Source of the DNA: Parasponia andersonii
Lineage: Eukaryota > Streptophyta > Magnoliopsida > Rosales > Cannabaceae
Assembly: GCA_002914805.1 (NCBI GenBank)
Contig: JXTB01000509.1
Span: 62,001 to 126,000, forward strand
DNA length: 64,000 nucleotides
Direction of reading: 5' to 3'
Shown piece by piece: positions 1-12,426 of the stretch. The notes beneath the pieces were generated by a model. That model was given only the letters and a program-made list of their open reading frames with translations. It made no database searches and had not been told where the DNA came from. The position numbers were made by a program, and so were the translations under genes. Position 1 is the stretch's first letter. Each line of letters opens with the position of its first letter.

Positions 1-1088
1 TCTACCACTATCAATTTCTGGCCAATAAGCTCCAGTGAGCATTTAAAAGCTTTTATGGCATTTTTGTCACAAAAAGTGGTATTTATACAATTATTTTTCA
101 AATGTTCTTCCAATGCTCATGAAACTTTAGTGAATGAAAATATAGGTTGAAACAAGATGAAAAGTGGAAAGTTTGTTCAAAATGGATGGGTAGATTGAGA
201 GAAATTCAAGTCTGAAATCTGTGGCACTTATTTAAATATTTTTAGAAAATCGTATTTTTCTAACTTTTCTAACTAGTTTTTAATTAAGGCAAAATTTGAG
301 ATAAAGGCCTTGAATCTGAAACTGGACTTTAGAATTGGACTAAGTAAGGTCAAGAGACGAGCTTTGATATAAAACATCAATAGAATTTGAATTGACATAA
401 AATCCGAGATGCGAGACTCGAGATTTCATCTCGATTTATATGCCACAAGCCCGGTCTTGGCTCCAGGCCCAAATTGATCGAATTATATATTTAACCCAAT
501 GCTTTTGGGTACTCTAAATTTAGTCATGACCTCTATTTCGCAATTTAAGATTTCGTTTGAAAAGTCACCCTTCAAAGCGAACTCATAGAATCCCAAAATG
601 ACCTTTCGAGTGACCGGGCGACCAACAGGAGAACCTACGGATGTCGATAGCTTAATCTAGATATCAAGGTGAGGTAGGGGTTTGATCATCAAGTTTTATA
701 CTTATTTTGATTTAAAATGTGCATTTTAACCTATCTCTTAAAATTATCAATTTTCATGGATTTTAATGATTTAATTGAATATTTGGTGAACTTGTGAACT
801 ATTGAGATATATTGAATTATTTTAGGATTAGTTTGTATAATTTTTATTCATATTTAAAATTTTAGTTTTAGAAAAATACGATCGTTATGTTGTCCAATTT
901 TCTAGAAATCCCATAATAATACTAATTTTCTATAAGCATGATTTCCTTGATATATTTGATGCATGATTATTACATACACTATGATATCTAAATACACACC
1001 CTCTTATCTTTCTCCTCTCAGGTGGTGTGCAATCTGACTTAGGCAACTCCGTAGTGAAGTGTCTAGGACTGGAGTTTGAGTCGTGACA
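1..1088 (+). mobile_element. Gypsy-type LTR, 3' part, cut by window start
   Basis: This stretch resembles the LTRs at 33868-35894 and 40199-41927 in order and wording. It has a 'gggtactctaaatttagt' block near 510, a 'cgtttgaaaa' block near 553, 'ctcctctcaggtggtgt' near 1012, and a terminal 'gagtttgagtcgtgaca' ending in CA at 1088. No primer-binding site follows, so it is the downstream LTR of an element lying to the left or a truncated solo LTR. The ORF on the opposite strand at 930-1121 is chance. Similarity was judged by eye. Confidence 0.55.
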
Positions 1089-1487
1089 CAAGATTTCTTT
1101 ATTTTTTTTAATCGTCAACATATAAGAATTTTTTTTCGAAAGAAAAAGGAAATTAATTCATTATAATCAAGGAATTGCATTCCAATAACCAATTATAGAA
1201 AAGTTGAATTACAATGTACCCGTCAAAACAAACAAATAATCGATAGAGTCATTGAGTTCTAGTAATACAAATAATCATACAGTCATTGAGTTCTAGTAAT
1301 AGTAATCAGGTATTCCTACTTGCTCTTTCAAATCACTCTCTACGATATAAGAATTGGAATCAATAGTAAAACAATTAATTATTTTCAAATCTGAGCAAAA
1401 TAAAAAAAAATTAAATATATATGATTTGATTGCGATATTTAATTAGTCTTGCTTAATATATTGATACTTTTATAAATTTTTTATATT
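1089..1487. other. Intergenic AT-rich sequence
   Basis: I see no coding potential or recognised element here. A short direct repeat containing 'cattgagttctagtaata' occurs twice near 1250-1300, about 35 bases apart. Confidence 0.4.
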
Positions 1488-1731
1488 ATATATATGAGCA
1501 CCAATCTAGTAGTTTTTTTTTTTTATCTATACATAGGTATCATTTTGGTTAATAAAAATTTATTATATATATTTTTTTTTAAATAAAAAGTAAGAGAGAG
1601 AAATAATATTAATAATATATGTCTTTTTATGCACCTCATTATAGGCGTTAGATCATCATTAGAAGATGATTTAATGACTAAAAAAACATTTACACATAGG
1701 TTAAAGAAAAAAATATTTATTAGATTGGCAA

Positions 1732-1765
<34 letters not shown>

Positions 1766-2000
1766 TATCTTATATAAAGTTGTCAATCTAGTAGGTATTT
1801 TTTTTGTCTGTTGGGTCATTATCTAATAGTGATCTAACGGTTATAATGATTTGCATAAAAAAAAAATATATCATTAGTGTTATTTCTTTCTTATTTTTTA
1901 TTATAAAAATACGTGTATAAAAAATTTTAATTAGCCAAAATAACATCTAGATAAGTAAAAAATATATATATATTTACTGGATTGGGGCCTCTTATATAAT
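1488..2000. mobile_element. Foldback / MITE-like element with long inverted arms
   Basis: The left and right halves are imperfect reverse complements over nearly their whole length. The outer ends pair 'gcaccaatctagtag' (about 1498) with 'tactggattggggcc' (about 1975). Inner blocks pair 'cattataggcgttagatca' (1638 on) with 'tgatctaacggttataatg' (ending about 1849). The apex is an AT microsatellite at 1733-1762. The length, about 510 bp, and the lack of coding capacity fit a non-autonomous DNA transposon. The superfamily was not determined and no target duplication could be fixed. Related half-copies occur inside both copia LTRs and near 53990. Confidence 0.65.
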
Positions 2001-2290
2001 AGCTAAAAAGTCAGCATTTGTTCATAGACCATACATGGAATATTTTTGACTTTCTAGGTTCTTAAATATTAAAAACATTAATAAAACAAAATTACACGAC
2101 ATTAAGAATCATTAAAGAAGTAATCAAAAATAGTTCTTGCCGTATCATTTTAGCTGATCTTCCATAATAATTGAAATGTAAAAACATATAATCTGAGACA
2201 AGCCAAAAAAGAAAAAAAAATTACAAAACGTTAATTAATTAAACAACACCATAACCATAATCCTTAAGAAAACTTTCTAGTAATTAAGTA
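2001..2290. other. Intergenic sequence, nothing recognised
   Basis: AT-rich sequence with no supported gene, element or RNA. Confidence 0.4.
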
Positions 2291-2597
2291 CTACGTACTA
2301 ACCAAAATTTCTGCGTCGCCTTCTTCGTCAGCTAGCTCTTCGTTGATATCTGAGGCATCAAAAATCAGATTTGGCGTTTTGCGCTGCAAATAATCACTCT
2401 ATATATATGATATAGGAAAGGAATCAGATCCAATAACATTGATTCGCTATATGTTCTTAGATGTCTGTTTAAAATATATATATATATATATATATCTGCT
2501 TTTCTTATGCACAGTTTATAAAAGAAGAAGATCATAAAGTGATCACGATCGTCGTATAACGTCGGCAAAATGATTTCATCTTCAGAATACCGAATCC
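2291..2597 (-). pseudogene. Two coding-like blocks, unknown protein
   Basis: On the minus strand an open block runs from 2383 down to a TAG stop at 2291-2293. A plausible splice acceptor (TTTGCAG) sits just upstream of it. It would encode about 30 residues with an acidic end containing NEELADEEGDAEIL. A second block starts after another acceptor-like ATTGCAG at 2597 and reads SEDEIILPTLYDDRD before running into an AT repeat. The balanced residue composition, unlike the surrounding AT-rich DNA, suggests two exons of a gene or gene relic. I do not recognise the family, see no start codon or first exon, and cannot exclude chance. Confidence 0.25.
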
Positions 2598-3164
2598 CTG
2601 CAATTGTTTGATCTGGGTAAGTGTTACAATTCTATATATTTAGTTATTTTTCGTCGAAATATTACTTTTTGGTAGGGCATAGTTACCGATTACATCATAA
2701 TCGCTTTGAAATTAAACACTATAAAAATCATACTACTTTTCATAATCAGGCATTGTCAGTAGCTTTCATGCATAACAAATAGTATTGGATCAGTTCTCTT
2801 CTAATATTTTTCCTTTGTTATGCTATTACTATTACTGATGTTCATCATGGATAAATCCTGGTCAAATGATTTGATTTAAGTGCTTTTTTTCTTTTGTATA
2901 TATTGAGTTATTTTTGGTTTATAATCTGCAGATTTTGGATTTGTGAGTTAGATTTTTCGGCTTACGGAAAACTCTATTCTAGGTAGTAATTAAAGTAACT
3001 TTTGTGAAATCAAAGGATATATTTCTTGAGTATATAGTACTTTTCTGAAGCTTAACAATTGTTTATTCATTTGTTATTAGTACTTAATTTATAGATTGTA
3101 TGATTGAAAGTAATCTATACAACTTACAACTGGGTAGTTGTCATGTAAACGCAATGAAAAGGGA

Positions 3165-3165
<1 letters not shown>
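2598..3165. other. Intergenic sequence, nothing recognised
   Basis: AT-rich sequence upstream of the sulfate transporter gene. No gene or element was recognised. Confidence 0.4.

Positions 3166-3198
<33 letters not shown>
3166..3198. repeat. (GA)n microsatellite
   Basis: About 16 uninterrupted GA dinucleotides, roughly 1.1 kb upstream of the predicted transcription start of the sulfate transporter gene. Confidence 0.95.
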
Positions 3199-3200
<2 letters not shown>

Positions 3201-4254
3201 AGAGACTGTAATGTAAACATAATTATCTAGCACATAATCTGATCTGGTATATCTATATATATTTGTGCTGTTGACATGTTAGGAAGCAATACGGCTAATC
3301 AAGTTAAATATACATCAGTATTTATATATAAGTACATAAAACTATGCTTCAAGCAAAAAAAAGAAGTACGTAAAACTATGCCATTTGTCTCCCTTAAAAA
3401 AAGAAAAAAAATTATGCCATCTGTGAGGATGTACTTGGGACAGTAAATAATAGTAATTAAATGCATTCATTGTGTTTGTGACGTTTTCATCGCATGGCTT
3501 ATAAAAGACTTTCACATTTCTTTAAGCTCAATTATTTCCATAACCAGCAGCTCAATAATTAACAGCTCCCGTTACTCATGAGTTCCCAATCCACTGATAT
3601 TTCCAATAAACATTAAATTCTATTGTTTAGTGGATTTACTATAACCTTATCTGAGCATTAAATTTTTGGATTATACAAACAAATCGTATAATTTCAATAT
3701 AATGTGAATTCATCATTATTATTCTAATATTAATAAAACACGAAAAAATTATTTAAAATTTTCTTAGAAATGAATGAAAAATTCAAAGGCGTGGAAAACC
3801 AAAAGAAAGGTGCATGTATAGTGGTCAAGTTATCCCTAGTTTCTAGCAATAGGCACTTCATGGCTCAAACCGCGGTGAATATACATGGAAAGAGTGTAAA
3901 AAAGTTAAATTTGCAATTTGAGCTAACAACACCGAAAGTAGAGGAGAAACAGTTTAAGCAAAAACTAAGAAACCATCAACGTTAAACTTAGCTAAGAGCT
4001 TCAGTTGGGGACCAATCAGAGAAGGTGATCAATGCTAAATCAGAGATATATCAATCAATGGCCAATGCCAACCATGTATGTTTTTTTTCATCATATATAT
4101 TGAATGGTTATTCATGGAGCAAGTGGCGTTTGTTTATTAGTTGACCTTATGATATTTCACATCAGTTTCTCTCAAGTTGGGTACCTATATCTGAATCACA
4201 TCTTTGGGGTCCCTTTTAGCTTTAAAGATTTGACTTTTAGATTCCTAGCTAGAA
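3199..4254. other. Upstream region of the sulfate transporter gene
   Basis: No gene is supported. An open frame at 3770-3985 has no recognisable domain and the composition of random AT-rich DNA. A GAGAC pentamer (3202-3206) matches the core of sulfur-responsive elements, but a five-base match is expected by chance. Confidence 0.4.
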
Positions 4255-4264
4255 TCTATATAAG
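4255..4264 (+). promoter_or_regulatory. Candidate TATA box of the sulfate transporter gene
   Basis: TCTATATAAG lies about 290 bp upstream of the ATG, in a position that would put the transcription start near 4290. A leader intron is possible: a GTAAAT donor at about 4325 and an acceptor AG at about 4521 would leave a short second leader exon before the ATG. Neither the start site nor the intron can be proved from sequence alone. Confidence 0.4.
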
Positions 4265-4555
4265 CAAGACTCTACCTTCTACTTTTGTCCACCGAAGAGA
4301 GCATTACAATATATTCTCTCTTTTGTAAATTTCTTTGCTACAGATTCGTCCCTTTTCTTGGTATAATAACTCTCTTTATCGTGTTCTGGCTTTGATTTTT
4401 CATTATCTACTACACGGATATTGTTGATTATAAAAGCTCCATATATTGGTTTCTATATATGGCAAATATACATGTACAATAGTGAATAATTGTTTTGTTA
4501 TTTTGATGTGGTTTATAATAGGATCTAGCTCTGGAGTCTAGCTGCTCCAGCTGAA

Positions 4556-7500
4556 ATGAGTGGAAGGGTTAATGATGATTTCATCAAAAAAGAGGGAGAC
4601 ATAACAAGTGGACCTCCGTCGGGGCGCCACCCTTCGGGGAGATTGCCCTATATCCACAAGGTGGGCAAGCCTCCTAAGCAAAACCTCGTCAAGGAAATTG
4701 CCACTACTGTCAAGGAGACCTTCTTTTCGGATGATCCTTTCCGCTCTTTCAAGGATCAACCAAAGTCAAAACAGTTTGTGCTTGGTGTCGAAGCTATTTT
4801 CCCCATCTTTAATTGGGCTAGGGGCTATACTCTTACCAAGTTCAGAGGAGATCTCATTGCCGGACTCACCATTGCTAGCCTTTGTATTCCTCAGGTATAT
4901 GACTAAAAACTTTTCCCAACAATTGGACTTGTTTAGTAACACTTTTGTTTTCTTTCCTTTTGTCCTCAAACGCGAAAACTCGACATCGGAGATCTTTTCA
5001 AGAAATTTTTTGATAAAAATCTCCACCATTTATTTCATTTTAATGAAAATGTTACCAATTAAGCACTTTGGTTTTCATTTTCTGATGGTTTTCTGTTTAA
5101 TGAATTAGGATATTGGTTATGCAAAGCTTGCTAACCTGCCTGCTCAAAATGGGTTATGTGAGTTTTGTTTTCTCATTTTCTCATTGGAACAGCTTTGAGT
5201 TTCCATATCATTCTCCTTCCTCAGTAATATAACGCTTGGCTATATATTCTTCTTTGGTAATCATGTATATATATGCAGATAGTAGCTTTGTTCCACCTCT
5301 TGTTTATGCTTTCATGGGGAGCTCAAGAGACATAGCCATAGGTCCGGTGGCTGTGGTCTCTCTCTTGCTTGGAGATCTTCTGCAAAATGAGATTGATCCA
5401 AAAAATGTCGTTCCCTATCAACGTCTCGCGTTTACTGCTACTTTCTTTGCCGGAGTAACTCAACTTGCACTTGGGTTTTTCAGGTACCGTTTTTCTCATA
5501 TCATGTAATTCTTTTAATTTCAAAGCATAGTTAAGACTTAATATAATTGGTGCTCAACAATACAATAATGACATATCATAAGTGTATTATTTAAGAAGGC
5601 ATCACTGTAATTTTGAAATAAGTTCAAGGATATCAGCGTAATTTTTCTTTTTTCTTTGGCTTGAGGAGTATTTTCCTCTATGTTTTGGCATTAAATGGGC
5701 TGGAAGTTATTTCAGGTTGGGTTTCTTGATTGATTTTCTATCTCATGCTGCCATTGTTGGGTTCATGGGGGGAGCAGCCATTACAATTGCCCTTCAGCAG
5801 CTCAAAGGTTTGCTTGGCATAAAAACTAGTCAGTTCACGAAGAAGACTGATATTGTGCATGTTCTGCGCTCAGTGTTTCATACGGCACACCATGGAGTAA
5901 AAAATTATTCACCATGCTTGTTAATTTTTTTTACTGCTCCATTTTTAACTTCCAAATGAATAAATTTATAGTCACTCACTTTACCAACTGTGTGTTCTTT
6001 TTTATTTTAAACAGTGGAACTGGCAGACTATAGTAATAGGAGTCTCCTTCTTGGCTTTTCTTCTGCTTACCAAATACATAGTAAGAATCCAAGAAAACCC
6101 TTAAGAAATATATGTTTGATTGATCCTAACCATCCAATATTGGGATGGGCCCTTTTGTGGGTCCGCGTGAGCCATTTGAGTCCTACACTAATGGGAGATT
6201 GGGATCAATAAGATGATGCATGTGATGCGTCTAACCGTTGCATTTCTCGAATCCTTTCAATTTTTTTTTTTACTTTCCTTGAAAATTTTCGACTTTATTT
6301 GAAAATTTTGTTCTCCAATTTTGAACTTTCTGTCTTGTCTGGATTAGGGGAAAAGAAACAAGAAGTACTTTTGGGTCCCTGCAATTGCTCCTATGATCTC
6401 TGTTATTGTGTCCACTTTTTGTGTTTATATAACACGTGCTGATAAAGATGGTGTCGCAATTGTAAGTGCTCATTTATAAATTTTTCTCATGTTTTAACTA
6501 GTCTCTTACAACAAAAGTAAATAAATGGCCATATTTGCATTCTTATGTTATATCAATATATGAGGGTAAAATGTGAAAAATAGCATATATACACACATAT
6601 TGGGAAATATATTCGTACTCCCACATGAAATACCTCTTGCTAAAAAATAATCAAAAAGACAATTATTCCCTCACGGATCTTTTCATACTTTCAGGATTCC
6701 AAGCGCATATAATATCATAGTTAGCTTATATATTTTAAGGGGTTTGAAATTTTATTAATGTGCCAATGTTAGGCACGTATTTAACCTTATAGTCCCGTAT
6801 CTATATAATTTGTGTTATTTAGGTGAGCCATATTAAAAAGGGCATAAATCCATCTTCTGCTGGTGACTTATTCCTCACTGGAGAATATCTTGGCAAAGCC
6901 TTCAGGATAGGCGTTGTGGCGGGTATAATAGCATTAACAGTAAGTAAAATTATATGTACAAAAATTTTAGTACTATAGTCTGTTCTTAATTATTATGGTT
7001 CCTCTTAATTAATTGTAATATGAACTAATCATTAAACATTATCCTTTTTCCCCCCTAATCCCAGGAAGCCATAGCAATTGGAAGAACATTTGCAGCTATG
7101 AAGGACTATAAGATTGATGGGAACAAAGAAATGGTAGCATTAGGATCAATGAACATTATTGGTTCACTGACATCTTGTTATGTAGCCACAGGTGAGTAAA
7201 ATAAAAAAGAGAGAAATTAATACTATACAGAAGATCAATAAATTGGTTCAATCTAATCAAATATTACCCATTGTCATATGATCAATCTCATAGCATATGC
7301 ACGATTAAACAAAGTTTATATGTCATATCCTTGGGTACACATTTACTCTTTTGTAGTCATATCTATTTCCAAATGATTATGGTCTATTCAAACACTCATT
7401 CAACAATACTAATCTTATAGGATCCTTCTCTCGCTCGGCCGTTAACTACATGGCAGGCTGCCATACCGCTGTCTCCAACATCATCATGGCTAGCGTCGTG

Positions 7501-9608
7501 TTCCTAACACTGGAACTCATCACGCCGCTATTCAAGTACACGCCCAACGCCATCCTTGCTTCCATAATTATCGCCGCTGTGGTGGGCTTGCTCGATTTTG
7601 AGGCTGCAATTCTCTTATGGAAGATCGACAAATTCGACTTCGCTGCTTGCATGGGAGCCTTTTTCGGAGTTGTTTTCGTATCTGTTGAGATAGGTTTACT
7701 AATTGCGGTAAGGGATTTTTTATTTCCCTTTTTTTAATTTTTGTGTTCCACTACTTTAATCTTTTTCAAACTCTTTAAAATAATTCTAATTTGGTATGTA
7801 TAATCTAAATTCTTAATATTCAAAATATTCAAGTTAATTAATCGACCATTTTCAAAAGGTCAGATTAAGATGCAAGGGACACACACAATTTTTGGTGCAT
7901 ATATAACACGCATGTATATCAACGGCAGGTTGCCCTTTCTTTCGCCAAAATTCTCTTGCAAGTGACAAGGCCAAGAACTGCATTACTTGGAAAGATATCG
8001 AGGACTAATGTGTACAGGAATATCCAGCAGTACCCTGATGCCAAACAGATTCCGAGAATTTTGATTGTCAGAATTGATTCTGCTATTTACTTCTCCAACT
8101 CTAACTATATTAAAGAGAGGTACTTATTTTAGTCGCATGCCAACTCGATTATTTTTAACCATACACTCCTTTGAGATGTCAAAGTTTAACTGTTCAAAAA
8201 CTATACTATAGCACATTACATATATATGTGACAAGATGACAGTAATCGGTCAATAATTCAACAAAATCATATGGGCCCAAAAATTCTTCCATAACTAATT
8301 CTAATTAGTTAAAAATTAGTTCAATGTTAATCACTAGTAGTGATACTTAGAATTTTATTTATAGTGTAGACAAATAATAACATTTTCATGTGGTGTAGAT
8401 GAATAATATGTTTACTAATTTGAAGAGGCATATTGGTTATGGATTACTTAAGATTAGAGTACTCCAATTTTGTCTCAGAATTTTGAGGTGGCTAGATGAT
8501 GAAGAAGAGCGAATCGAGGAGCACGGTTTACCAAAAATTGAGCATTTGATTGTAGAGATGTCACGTAAGTAATTAAATTAAATCTTTTGTTTTCTAAATT
8601 AATCTATGTCTGGATCAATTATCTTTTTCACCAGAAGATAACTGAAGTAGACTATAATATATATGCATGAAATTCATGATATTAATTTTCATGTAGCTGT
8701 TACTGACATTGACACAAGTGGTATCCATGCGTTGGAGGAATTATATAGGAGCCTTCAAAAGAAAGAGATTCAGGTAATTTCATTTTGAAAGAAGCTAAAC
8801 GCAGAGAAACGGATGTCGTTTTCCCCCAGATTATGTTCATATAAATGTACTATGTACAAGTATATATAGTGTTGCATAAACATATATATAATTCTAAAAT
8901 ATAAGGATTAAATCATCGTACTATAATACTAGATTAATAAATCTTAAAAACATGCAGTCTCAAATTTAATCTGATTAATCGGTTACTACACCCTACTTCA
9001 AGTGCAGAGGTTTAAAATTCAAAACACCAACTATTGGTAATTAACTTTACTTTTTAATACTGATAAAATAAAATAAAAATAATAAGATATTCATATTTCT
9101 ATATTCATAAGTACATATATATATGTGCATATATATATATATATATGAATTAAGGATGATTGTATCGGGACTACCGTAAAAAATAATTTAATTTAAGCAT
9201 TAACAGCAATTTTGGTATAATTATTGTTAAATGTCTAAAAAAATTTAAACTTTTAACGGTGGCTGTACCTAAATTACAGAAAAAAGTTAAAGTTGACTAT
9301 TAATTAATTGCAATTCTACTTCAACCACTATTAATAATTTATCATTAAAAGAGTTTTTTGATAGTGAATATATATTTAATATATGATAATAGTAAAATGA
9401 CATGTAACAACACATTCATATTAACAAGTTGTCATTGGTATACTATTTGTTTGGACAGCTTGCTTTAGCAAATCCGGGGACAATTGTGCTAGAAAAGCTT
9501 TATGAGGCCAAGTATTCTGACCTGATTGGAGATAGCAATATTTTTCTTTCTGTCTCAGATGCTGTTCTCACATATGCTCCCAAAACTAGTAACATCGAAG
9601 AACCTTAA
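4556..9608 (+). CDS. SULTR1: High-affinity sulfate transporter, SULTR1 group
   Basis: This encodes a proton-coupled sulfate importer of the SLC26/SulP family, which in plants takes up sulfate at the plasma membrane, chiefly in roots. Thirteen exons join in frame: 4556-4894, 5109-5157, 5279-5483, 5716-5896, 6015-6080, 6348-6461, 6823-6939, 7065-7191, 7421-7707, 7929-8119, 8479-8564, 8697-8773 and 9459-9608. Together they give 1989 nt, 662 residues plus a TAA stop, which is normal for the family. All introns are GT-AG. A hydrophilic N-terminus (residues 1 to about 90, with [15 protein letters not shown]) precedes the SulP core, which carries NGLYSSFVPPL and [20 protein letters not shown]. The membrane part ends near residue 515. 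A C-terminal STAS domain follows, with [10 protein letters not shown] and [15 protein letters not shown]; the Thr near residue 594 lies in the conserved DIDTSG loop known to matter for activity. The first ATG begins MSGRVND, as in group 1 relatives. The member number within SULTR1 cannot be assigned. No frameshift or missing motif was seen. Confidence 0.96.
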
Positions 9609-10244
9609 ATCTCCTTAAGTGAAAGTTTGTAAAGATTAACCTGAAGTTTTTTTTTTATTTTTTTTTCAATATCTGGTGGTCGTGTGATTTAAAACTTTCA
9701 TATGGGGGGATCTATGTCGTTTTAAATTTCATAAAGTGATTTCATGATCTTGTTCTTTTGCAAATGTTTTTTCTCTCAAAAAAAAGGGTGGGCTCTTCTT
9801 TGGTTTGGCTAGTCTACCTCATCTGTCTCATATTTATGAGTAGTAGTGAAATATGTACAAGTTGTTATATTAAGTCAAAGAGAGTAATATTTCTAAATTT
9901 GTTGTGTAGTTATCATTTATTTGAAACTCCATTCCCTCTCTTTTCTCTTCACTCTCGAGAATATCCAACAGAACAGACATTAAAAAATGATAAGAATGGA
10001 ATTTGGTTAGCTTTAAAAGTATGGCCTTGATAACAATGCTGAAGCACTAATTATTAAATTGGATTTTAACTATTTTGACTATATTCATAAAGCTAATTAC
10101 AATTGTTTGCCCGACATAAACTTTATATTAACCCAAAAAGAACTAATGCATATTGATAATGTCTATAACTAACTAAAACCATAAAAAATCATCAACTATA
10201 TTTCATCTCCCAGAAAAATATATTAAAGCTAACATCATATAAGT
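9609..10244. other. 3' UTR and downstream region of the sulfate transporter gene
   Basis: The first few hundred bases after the stop probably form the 3' UTR. I could not place a polyadenylation site with confidence. The open frame at 9758-10030 shows no domain and is best read as UTR or flanking DNA. Confidence 0.45.
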
Positions 10245-10413
10245 ACTTCAACATCTCCCAACAAAGGCAAATGCATGTGCCAACAAAATATAACTTCGAC
10301 ATCTCCCAGCAAATAGGCAAGTATGCCAACAAAATATAAAAACTTCAACATGTCCCAACAAAATACAACTACTTCAAAATATCTCAGCAAAATCATATGT
10401 GCCAATAAAATTC
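10245..10413. repeat. Degenerate tandem repeat, unit about 48 bp
   Basis: Units begin with 'acttcaacatctcccaacaa' or close variants at 10245, 10293, 10342 and 10371. The first two are 48-49 bp and share an inner 'gccaacaaaatataa'. The third is shortened to about 29 bp. They lie just outside the CACTA transposase relic, where such elements usually carry subterminal repeats. Confidence 0.7.
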
Positions 10414-10599
10414 CTTCATAGTACCATTAAGTGATTGTCCACAAAGCTTCTTTCACCATAACTGAACATTATTTCCTAGATAGACAATAATAAATAATAT
10501 GAATTAGTATATTATTTTAAAATATACTAGGTACGAATCAATTTTTCACCCGAGCATATATATATATAGAAGCTTTTAATTAGTTTGATTACCACCTCA

Positions 10600-11935
10600 T
10601 GAGTACTTTATCTGTTGGCAATGCAATTATACTAGCAACAATATCTTCAATACAAGTAATATCCGAAGTAGGCCTCCACAAAAATGGCTTCAGGCTGTCT
10701 AGCAAAATCTATGCCAACTTTCATTGCATTTGGTCCAAGTGGAATGTGATGAACCAAATCCTTTGGATCACTTGAGATAAAGTGTGCATCAGCCAGAATT
10801 TCTGCAGATCTAGACCAATCTAATAGTTTCCAGTTGTTGTTTTCTGTGTTAACATTCACACTCTTCAATAATAGTAGTCAAACCATAATTTAAAATATTG
10901 AAAATTATAAGCATGGACTTAGCAAATGTAATTTAAGTAGTAAAATTATAAAAGATATTAAACTCTTAATCTTTTACCGTAGAAGAAGGAATATGTGCAT
11001 TTGACTATTCTCTACTTTGACCAGATTAAAACCACAAAGATCGTAAAAACAAATATTTAAATTAGTGTTAGAAGTGAATAATTAAGATGCATAAAAGACT
11101 GAACTTGCCTATTTTTTCATTAAAGTATTAATTAGCTGCTCCATGCGTGTCATTTGATCCTTCAACTCTTGCCACCTTAAATTTTAAGCCAATCTTTCAG
11201 ACTTAGGCATTCTTTTGAACCTTGGTATTATAGAAAAATATCTCTGGACCTTGGCAGGAACACCTTTTCTAACCTTGTTATTGATTCTATCATGCATCCA
11301 CCTTGAGTTATTACTCTTTGGGCATTCTTCTATATTCTCCTTATCTTTTCTAAACAGGCAATAATCATTAACACATGCATGAATTTTTTTGTATCCTAAA
11401 TCAAATAAACGAAAAAAATTTCTAACAGAATACATTGATGTGAGAATCACATTATCTAATAGTAACATTTCATATAAAAGCTACAATAGTCCATCAAAAC
11501 TTTTATCGGATTATCCATTGATAGTTTTAAACCTGTGCAAGGTGACAATGGCTGATAATTTTATGTATTTAATGTAACCTGGATACAATGGAGTTTCTTC
11601 TAATTGTTTAGTGAAACTCGAGGCTTCACTTTCTCCTTATTCTACACAGTTATCATCATAAACATCTGCAACCCTAAACAAATTGTATGCACTCCAAGTG
11701 TCCATTCTTCTACATCTTCACTATTAGATGATCCTTCTCCATGATGAATCCAAATTGTGTATGTTGGATCTATACCATTAATTACCAAGTGCTCATAAAC
11801 ATTAGTAACATATTGGTGACTTAAGTTTCGACAAACTTTACAAGGACATAACAACTTTTCTGGATAACCAGCTCCATTTTCTACTTTCTCTACAAAATTC
11901 TTTGCACCTTTCTTGTACTCATCAGAAACTCTTCA
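10600..11935 (-). pseudogene. CACTA (En/Spm) transposase relic
   Basis: Read on the minus strand, four fragments of plant CACTA proteins are visible. 11854-11642 matches the transposase-associated domain (LCPCKVCRN, then IDPTYTIWIHHGE). 11468-11184 matches the Tnp2 transposase (GYKKIHACVNDYCLFRK, then KVQRYFSIIPRFKRMPKS). 11180-11109 has the WQELKDQM helix of the second transposon protein. 10868-10647 has its HHIPLGPNAM block. The fragments are in different frames, with the long catalytic middle of Tnp2 missing, so the element is dead. The ends (CACTA termini) were not located. Confidence 0.75.
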
Positions 11936-12426
11936 AATTGCATGTGAAAATATACTTAGATATTTACCAAAAAGAGTCAAATTTTTATTTAGTTGACATT
12001 ATAAATGTTAGTCCTATTCTTATTAGTTTAAGCATGCCCAGCTTTTATCCATCATCTACAAGTTAGCAACTTACTTCTCTTGTTATAAGTAGTGCATTGT
12101 CATGTTTTAAGACTAATAGAGTTAAACCTATGACCTTAATTAGTTGTGTAAATACTGAAAAGCATTAAGGGTATTTGAGTAACTTAAGACCAATGGCACT
12201 TTCGTAAATACCCATTTTCGGATTAAAAATTTGAAAATATCTGAATTTAATAATGGAGGGCTACAATTTTAAAATTTGTATATAAACCCCCTAACTTTGT
12301 CCTTCTTCTTCACGTGAAGTCCTCCCTATCTCTTTATAAAATATTCAAAAAAAAAAACTCCTACCCACCGACACGTCACCGCCCTCCACTGGCGACAAAC
12401 TAGCGCCAGCCACCCTCGCTGCCTGT
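11936..12426. other. Unclassified repeat-like sequence
   Basis: No gene is visible. A GC-richer patch at 12360-12426 ('ccgacacgtcaccgccctcc') resembles the leader part of the gypsy LTRs elsewhere in the window, and may be an LTR remnant. Confidence 0.3.

Noticed and set aside
3770-3985. 71-residue open frame upstream of the sulfate transporter
   Set aside because: Lysine-rich random-looking composition, no domain, no promoter or splice context.
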